A stretch of 17,246 nucleotides of DNA from DASRSS01 sp035656335 (GTDB taxonomy: Bacteria > Actinomycetota > Actinomycetes > Mycobacteriales > Jatrophihabitantaceae): positions 1 to 17,246 of the forward strand of contig DASRSS010000088.1 of the NCBI GenBank assembly GCA_035656335.1, in the 5' to 3' direction. Under the pieces are notes generated by a model. That model was not told where the DNA came from. It did not search any database and saw only the letters and a program-made list of their open reading frames with translations. The translations under genes were made by a program, and so were the position numbers. Shown here piece after piece: positions 13,526 through 17,246 of this stretch. Numbering within the stretch: position 1 is the first letter of the stretch; each line of letters starts with the position of its first letter.

Positions 13526-14299
13526 ATGCCACCGGTACGCCTTGATCACGACGGCCCACTCGCGATCATCACGCTCGACAACCCGCCGCTGAACCTGTTC
13601 GACGCGGCGACCGTCGAAGCCCTGTTCGACGCGGTGCGGGCCGTGCCCGGCTCGGGCGCGCGGGCGGTGCTCGTGCGGGCGGCCGGACGGGCGGTGTCGG
13701 CCGGCGTGGACGTGAACACGTTCGCGGCGCTGACTCCGGCGACGGGCACCCAGCTGTGGCGCGACTGGTTCGAGATGATCCACGCGCTGGAGGATCTGAA
13801 GCTGCCGACCGTCTTCGCTGCGCACGGGCTGTGTCTGACCGCGGCGTTCGAGGTCGCGCTCGCGTGCGACCTGCTGCTCGCGGCCGAGTCGGCGAAGTTC
13901 GGGCTGGTCGAGATTGTTGTCGGCCTCACTCCGTCGATGGGCGGCCCGCAGCGGCTGGCCGAGCGCGCCGGCCCGGCCCGCGCGCGTGAGCTCGTCTACA
14001 CCGGCGACCTGTACGACGCGGCGACGCTGGAGCGGTGGAACGTGGTCAACCGGGTGCTCCCGGACGACGGGTTCGCCGACGCCACGCGCGAGTTCGCGAT
14101 GCGGCTGGCGAACGGCCCGACCCGCGCGCACGCCGCGACCAAGGCGATCATCCGTGAGCAGATCGAGGTCGGGACCGGCGGCGCGGACGAGATCACGCCC
14201 GAGGTCAGCGGCGCGCTGTTCGGCACCGAGGACCTGAAGAACGCGGTCGCGTCCTTCCTGCGCGACGGGCCCGGGAAGGCCAGCTACACCGGTCGCTGA
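13526..14299 (+). CDS. Enoyl-CoA hydratase/isomerase family protein
   Basis: This 257-residue crotonase-fold protein would hydrate or isomerise an enoyl-CoA. The start IITLDNPPLNLFD, the region SAGVDVNTF (58-66), the helix AAFEVALACDLLLAAESAKFG (106-126) and VEIVVGLTPSMGGPQRL (128-144) identify the family. Both hydratase glutamates are present: Glu109 (equivalent to rat Glu144) and Glu129 (rat Glu164). The usual GGG before the first glutamate is TAA here (105-107), and the first oxyanion residue, commonly Ala, is Val61. Activity is plausible but specificity may be unusual. ATG at 13526 fits the family N-terminus and follows a TAGCCT box by 7 bases; there is no ribosome binding site. An upstream in-frame start at 13244 would overlap the divergent gene. 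Its 3' end overlaps the convergent MarR gene by 16 bases. Confidence 0.9.
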   Translation: MPPVRLDHDGPLAIITLDNPPLNLFDAATVEALFDAVRAVPGSGARAVLVRAAGRAVSAGVDVNTFAALTPATGTQLWRDWFEMIHALEDLKLPTVFAAHGLCLTAAFEVALACDLLLAAESAKFGLVEIVVGLTPSMGGPQRLAERAGPARARELVYTGDLYDAATLERWNVVNRVLPDDGFADATREFAMRLANGPTRAHAATKAIIREQIEVGTGGADEITPEVSGALFGTEDLKNAVASFLRDGPGKASYTGR

Positions 14300-14709
14300 C
14301 CGGCGGCCGGTGACGCGCCGGCCAGGCAGCCGCTGCCATGCTCGCGCAGGATCGAGCGCTGCGTGGGCCGCGCCTGCCGGTAGCGCTCGATGCCGGCAGG
14401 CGTGATCGTCGCGAACACCGAGCGGCGGTCCTCGGTGCACATGGTCCGCTCGACGAGGCCGTCGCGCTCCAGCCGGGCGATCAGCCGCGACAGCGCGCTC
14501 TGCGTCAGGTGCACGTTCTCGCCGAGGTCGTGCATGCGCACCGAGCGGCAGTCCGAGCCGTGCAGCTGCTGCAGCACCTCGAAGTCGCTCGCGCTCAGGC
14601 CGTGCTGCGCCTGCAGCTCGCGGTCCAGCGTGCAGGTGATCCGCTGATAGCGGGTCATCAGCTCGTGCCACTCCCGGGCGAGCTCGTCGTCGTCACAGGC
14701 CTTCGCCAT
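14284..14709 (-). CDS. MarR-family transcriptional regulator
   Basis: This 141-residue winged helix-turn-helix regulator probably represses the divergent exporter gene and its own promoter. The recognition region LTQSALSRLIARLERDGLVER (about 69-89) is followed by the MarR wing signature CTEDRRSVFATIT with the conserved D-R-R. N- and C-terminal helices would form the dimer interface. ATG at 14709 has no ribosome binding site, but TAGGGT on the minus strand ends 6 bases upstream, suggesting a leaderless transcript. MarR proteins of this group usually release DNA on binding small aromatic or lipophilic molecules; the ligand here is unknown. Divergent placement beside a DHA2 exporter is the classic MarR-efflux arrangement. 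Confidence 0.92.
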   Translation of the reverse strand: MAKACDDDELAREWHELMTRYQRITCTLDRELQAQHGLSASDFEVLQQLHGSDCRSVRMHDLGENVHLTQSALSRLIARLERDGLVERTMCTEDRRSVFATITPAGIERYRQARPTQRSILREHGSGCLAGASPAAGQRPV

Positions 14710-14795
14710 GCCCGCACCCTATCACATGCAGCTACAAAATATGCGCTAGAAAAAAATGCTTGCGCATTAGATGCACATGCATAAGACTGGCCGGC
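14710..14795. promoter_or_regulatory. A/T-rich divergent promoter/operator region, marR-exporter
   Basis: This 86-base gap is much richer in A/T than its surroundings and includes a run of seven A (14750-14756). ATGCGC (14741-14746) and GCGCAT (14762-14767) form an inverted repeat with a 15-base centre. ATGCA-CA-TGCAT (14771-14782) is a shorter dyad, and CACATGCA is directly repeated at 14723-14730 and 14774-14781. These are candidate MarR sites. A rightward promoter may be TTGCGC (14760-14765), 16 bases, TAAGAC (14782-14787). A leftward leaderless -10 may be TAGGGT (14721-14716). Confidence 0.6.
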
Positions 14796-16259
14796 ATGAC
14801 AACTCTCGACACGCAGCGCCGGCAAACAGCGCCGGCCGCGCACGCGCCACTGACCGTGCACGCGAACACCCGCTGGACCGCCGCGATCTGGGGGCTGCTC
14901 GTCGTGCTCTGCGGCGCGCTCTTCCTGGACGGGCTGGACGTGTCGATGGTCGGCGTCGCGCTGCCATCCATCGGATCGGACCTGCACCTGACGCCGGGTG
15001 CGCTGCAGTGGATCGTCAGCGGGTACGTCCTCGGCTACGGCGGGCTGCTGCTGCTCGGCGGCCGGGTCTCGGACCTCGTCGGGCGCCGGCAGGTGTTCCT
15101 CGCCGCGGTCGTCGTCTTCGGCGCGGCCTCGGTGATCAGCGCCGGGCTGAGCAACGACACCGCGTTGATCGCGCTGCGCTTCGTGAAGGGCGCCTCGGCC
15201 GCGTTCACCGTCCCCGCCGGGCTGTCCATCATCACCACGACGTTCGCCGAGGGCCCGGCGCGCAACCGGGCGCTCAGCATCTACACCGTCTGCGGCGCGA
15301 GCGGGTTCTCGTTCGGGCTGATCTTCGGCGGCCTGCTCACCGAGTGGGGCTGGCGCGCGACGTTCCTGCTGCCCGGCCCGGTGGCGATCGCGCTGCTGAT
15401 CGCCGGCCTGCGCGTCGTGCCGCGCAGCACCCGGGAGCGGGTGTCGCTCGGTCACTTCGACCTGGCCGGGGCGTTCACCAGCACCGCCTCGCTGCTCGTG
15501 CTCGTGTACGCGGTCGTCGAGGCGCCGAGCCGCGGCTGGGGCGACGTGTCCACGATCGGGCTGCTCGCGCTGAGCGCCGCGCTGATGGCCACGTTCGTCG
15601 CCGTCGAGCGCCGGCACGCGCGTCCGCTGCTGCGGCTGGGCATCCTGCGCTCGTCCTCGCTGGTGCACGCCAACGTCTCCGGCGCGGTGATGTTCGGCGG
15701 GTACGTCGCGTTCCAGTTCGTCGCGACGCTGTACCTGCAGGACTCGCTCGGCTGGTCGCCGCTGTCGATGGCGCTCGGCTTCCTGCCCGCGGGCCTGCTG
15801 GTCGTCGCCAGCGCGACCCGCATGGGCGTGGTGCTCGAACGGGTGCGGACGCCCGTCCTCATCCTGGGGGGGCTGACCTCGCTGATGATCGGCTACCTGC
15901 TGTTCCTGCGGGTCAGCCCGTCCATGTCGTACGCGGACTTCCTGCTGCCGACGATGATCTTCCTCGGCATCGGGTTCGCGCTCGCGTTCCCGTCCGTCAA
16001 CGCGCAGGCGACCTCGGGCGTGGCCGACCACGAGCAGGGACTCGCGTCCGGCCTGGTGAACACCAGCATCCAGATCGGCGGCGCCGTCGTGCTCGCGGTG
16101 ATCACCGCGATCCTGGGCGCGGGCTCGTCCGGTACCCCGACGCGCCACGGAGAGCTGCTGCCCGGCATGACGACCGCGATAGCCGTGCTGGTCGGGCTGT
16201 CGCTGTTCGGCGTGCTGCTGACGGCGGTGCGCCTGCTGCCGAGCCGCAGCTCGCGCTAG
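14796..16259 (+). CDS. MFS exporter, DHA2 (EmrB/QacA) type
   Basis: This 487-residue proton-driven drug/metabolite exporter sits in the cytoplasmic membrane. Fourteen hydrophobic segments can be counted, the DHA2 number. The first carries FLDGLDVSMVGVALPSI, the DHA2 form of motif D1. GGRVSDLVGRRQVF between spans 2 and 3 is motif A, and CGASGFSFGLIFGGLLTEWGW across span 5 is motif C, typical of antiporters that export. The substrate may be an antibiotic, a lipophilic toxin or an endogenous metabolite. ATG at 14796 starts a normal short cytoplasmic N-terminus; an in-frame start at 14760 would overlap the promoter. The gene is divergent from a MarR regulator and ends six bases before a long stem-loop. 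Confidence 0.93.
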   Translation: MTTLDTQRRQTAPAAHAPLTVHANTRWTAAIWGLLVVLCGALFLDGLDVSMVGVALPSIGSDLHLTPGALQWIVSGYVLGYGGLLLLGGRVSDLVGRRQVFLAAVVVFGAASVISAGLSNDTALIALRFVKGASAAFTVPAGLSIITTTFAEGPARNRALSIYTVCGASGFSFGLIFGGLLTEWGWRATFLLPGPVAIALLIAGLRVVPRSTRERVSLGHFDLAGAFTSTASLLVLVYAVVEAPSRGWGDVSTIGLLALSAALMATFVAVERRHARPLLRLGILRSSSLVHANVSGAVMFGGYVAFQFVATLYLQDSLGWSPLSMALGFLPAGLLVVASATRMGVVLERVRTPVLILGGLTSLMIGYLLFLRVSPSMSYADFLLPTMIFLGIGFALAFPSVNAQATSGVADHEQGLASGLVNTSIQIGGAVVLAVITAILGAGSSGTPTRHGELLPGMTTAIAVLVGLSLFGVLLTAVRLLPSRSSR

Positions 16260-16265
16260 CTCCCC

Positions 16266-16315
16266 GATGATCATGGCCGGAACCCCGGGATTCGGGGGTT
16301 CCGGCCATGATCATC
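16266..16315. terminator. 21-bp perfect stem-loop between convergent genes
   Basis: Bases 16266-16286 are the exact reverse complement of 16295-16315, with an 8-base loop (GGGATTCG). The stem lies between the stops of the convergent exporter and carboxylase epsilon genes and reaches into the epsilon TGA (16316-16314). This is the expected place for a bidirectional terminator. No U-tract flanks either arm. The stem is longer and more perfect than a typical terminator. Confidence 0.8.
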
Positions 16316-16541
16316 AGCGGAAGGACGAGGCCCAGGCGCCAGGCCCCGGGTACGGCGCGGGGCGGTGCTGCCAGGCCGGGTCGCTCCAGCGGCCGCGGCG
16401 CGCCGGTTCCGGGGCGTCCTCGGCGCCGGAACCCGCGGCGGCCACCACGGCCGTCACCACGGCGAGCTCCTCGGGCGTGGGCGCGCCCCGCACGATCCGC
16501 AGCGCCGGCCGGTGGACCACGTCGTCGGCGTCGTCGCTCAT
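16314..16541 (-). CDS. accE: Acyl-CoA carboxylase epsilon subunit (75 aa)
   Basis: This small subunit bridges alpha and beta chains of actinobacterial acyl-CoA carboxylases and raises their activity. The pattern PALRIVRGAPTPEELAVVTA (strand, then helix) is the family hallmark. The C-terminus has the usual Pro/Gly/Trp-rich tail (GRWSDPAW, then PGPGAWASSFR). ATG at 16541 has GGGAGG seven bases upstream. A longer in-frame start at 16595 would add residues lacking family similarity. It lies 61 bases downstream of a propionyl-type beta gene on the same strand, as accE5 follows accD5 in M. tuberculosis. The paired stem at its stop codon probably ends the transcript. Confidence 0.88.
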   Translation of the reverse strand: MSDDADDVVHRPALRIVRGAPTPEELAVVTAVVAAAGSGAEDAPEPARRGRWSDPAWQHRPAPYPGPGAWASSFR

Positions 16542-16602
16542 GGGTTGGCCTCCCAGCAGGCCGACACGCCGGCGAAAAGCCTGCTCGGAGGCCAAGACGT
16601 GC

Positions 16603-17246
16603 TCACAGTGGGATGTTCCCGTGCTTGCGCGGCGGCTGGGCCTCCCGCTTGTTGCGCAGCATCCGCAGCGCCTTGATCACGTACGAGCGGGTGTGCGACG
16701 GCGGAATCACCGAGTCGACGTAGCCGCGCTCGGCGGCCACGTACGGGTTCACCAGGGTGTCCTCGTACTCCTGCACCACCTGCGCGCGCACCGCCTCCGG
16801 GTCGTCGGCGGCAGCGATCCGCTTGCGGTGCAGGATGTTCGCCGCGCCTTGCGCGCCCATCACGGCGATCTGCGCGGTCGGCCACGCGATGTTCAGGTCG
16901 GCACCCAGGTGCTTGGAACCCATCACGTCGTACGCGCCGCCGAACGCCTTGCGCGTGATCACGGTGACCTTCGGGACGGTCGCCTCCGAGTACGCGTAGA
17001 TCAGCTTCGCACCGCGCCGGATGATGCCCGCGTGCTCCTGGTCGACACCGGGCAGGAAGCCGGGGACGTCCACCAGGGTGAGCACCGGGACGTTGAACGC
17101 GTCGCAGGTGCGCACGAACCGCGCGGCCTTCTCGGACGCGTCGATGTCCAGGCAGCCGGCGAAGTGCATCGGCTGGTTCGCGACGACGCCGACCGGGTGC
17201 CCCTCGATGCGCCCGAAGCCGCAGACGATGTTCTGCGCGAACAGCG
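16603..17246 (-). CDS. accD5: Propionyl-CoA carboxylase beta subunit, C-terminal part
   Basis: About 213 C-terminal residues of a carboxyltransferase beta chain are present; the gene continues past the right edge. Visible are FGRIEGHPVGVVANQP, the core TLVDVPGFLPGVDQEHAGII, RRGAKLIYAYSEATVPKVTV, KAFGGAYDVMGSKHLGAD, and a C-terminus ending RKHGNIPL, characteristic of AccD5/PccB. The residue equivalent to Streptomyces PccB Asp422 is Asp here (codon 16929-16927, in GAYDVMG), which favours propionyl-CoA and so methylmalonyl-CoA production. It is followed by its epsilon gene. The N-terminal domain is not visible, so the assignment rests on this half. Confidence 0.92.
   Translation of the reverse strand, partial: LFAQNIVCGFGRIEGHPVGVVANQPMHFAGCLDIDASEKAARFVRTCDAFNVPVLTLVDVPGFLPGVDQEHAGIIRRGAKLIYAYSEATVPKVTVITRKAFGGAYDVMGSKHLGADLNIAWPTAQIAVMGAQGAANILHRKRIAAADDPEAVRAQVVQEYEDTLVNPYVAAERGYVDSVIPPSHTRSYVIKALRMLRNKREAQPPRKHGNIPL

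Noticed and set aside
1..17246. Defence island, prophage, biosynthetic cluster or CRISPR array
   Set aside because: No nuclease, restriction, toxin-antitoxin, integrase, transposase, polyketide or peptide synthetase genes and no regularly spaced repeats were seen. The exporter and regulators are explained as ordinary accessory modules.

Overview
The window reads as chromosomal DNA from a high-GC actinobacterium. Support for this comes from very high GC at third codon positions, GTG starts, strong AGGAGG-type ribosome binding sites next to leaderless-looking starts with TANNNT boxes, and two acyl-CoA carboxylase epsilon subunits, which are an actinobacterial feature. I cannot name the genus. 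There is no insertion sequence, integrase, phage gene, tRNA, rRNA or CRISPR array.

Left part (1-5183). A 5'-truncated secreted-type polysaccharide deacetylase and a small unrecognised gene run rightward. They meet a leftward block: an AccA3-like biotin carboxylase/biotin carrier alpha subunit (2996-1236), a secreted GH16 glycosidase with an odd basic N-terminal region (4599-3124), and a LiuR-like MerR regulator (5183-4764).

Middle (5184-11461). Divergent from the MerR gene, across a perfect 16-bp palindrome, lies a tightly coupled rightward operon: acyl-CoA dehydrogenase, acyl-CoA carboxylase beta subunit, and a 56-residue epsilon subunit. It is followed by an ABC-2 type exporter pair and a six-TM, HAMP-containing class III adenylate cyclase.

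Right part (11462-17246). Leftward genes for Maf and an LCAD-like acyl-CoA dehydrogenase are coupled by a GTGA overlap. A region of three successive inverted repeats separates them from a rightward enoyl-CoA hydratase/isomerase family gene. That gene converges on a MarR regulator, which is divergent from a 14-TM DHA2-type exporter. A 21-bp perfect stem separates the exporter from a leftward accD-accE pair of propionyl-CoA carboxylase type; the accD gene runs off the window.

How it fits together. The leftward genes accD, accE, maf and accA3 match, in content, the conserved accD5-accE5-maf-accA3 neighbourhood known from Mycobacterium tuberculosis. Here it is spread out by inserted catabolic, exporter and signalling genes. 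One alpha subunit probably serves two beta/epsilon sets: a propionyl-CoA type at the right edge and an acyl-CoA-dehydrogenase-linked one in the middle, under the MerR regulator. The overall theme is acyl-CoA metabolism (two dehydrogenases, one hydratase, two carboxylases) with separate export and cAMP modules. I see no obviously novel multi-gene system. The most unusual elements are the MerR palindrome, the stacked inverted repeats at 13357-13481, the acid-free N-terminal region and structured leader of the GH16 gene, and the long stem at 16266-16315.
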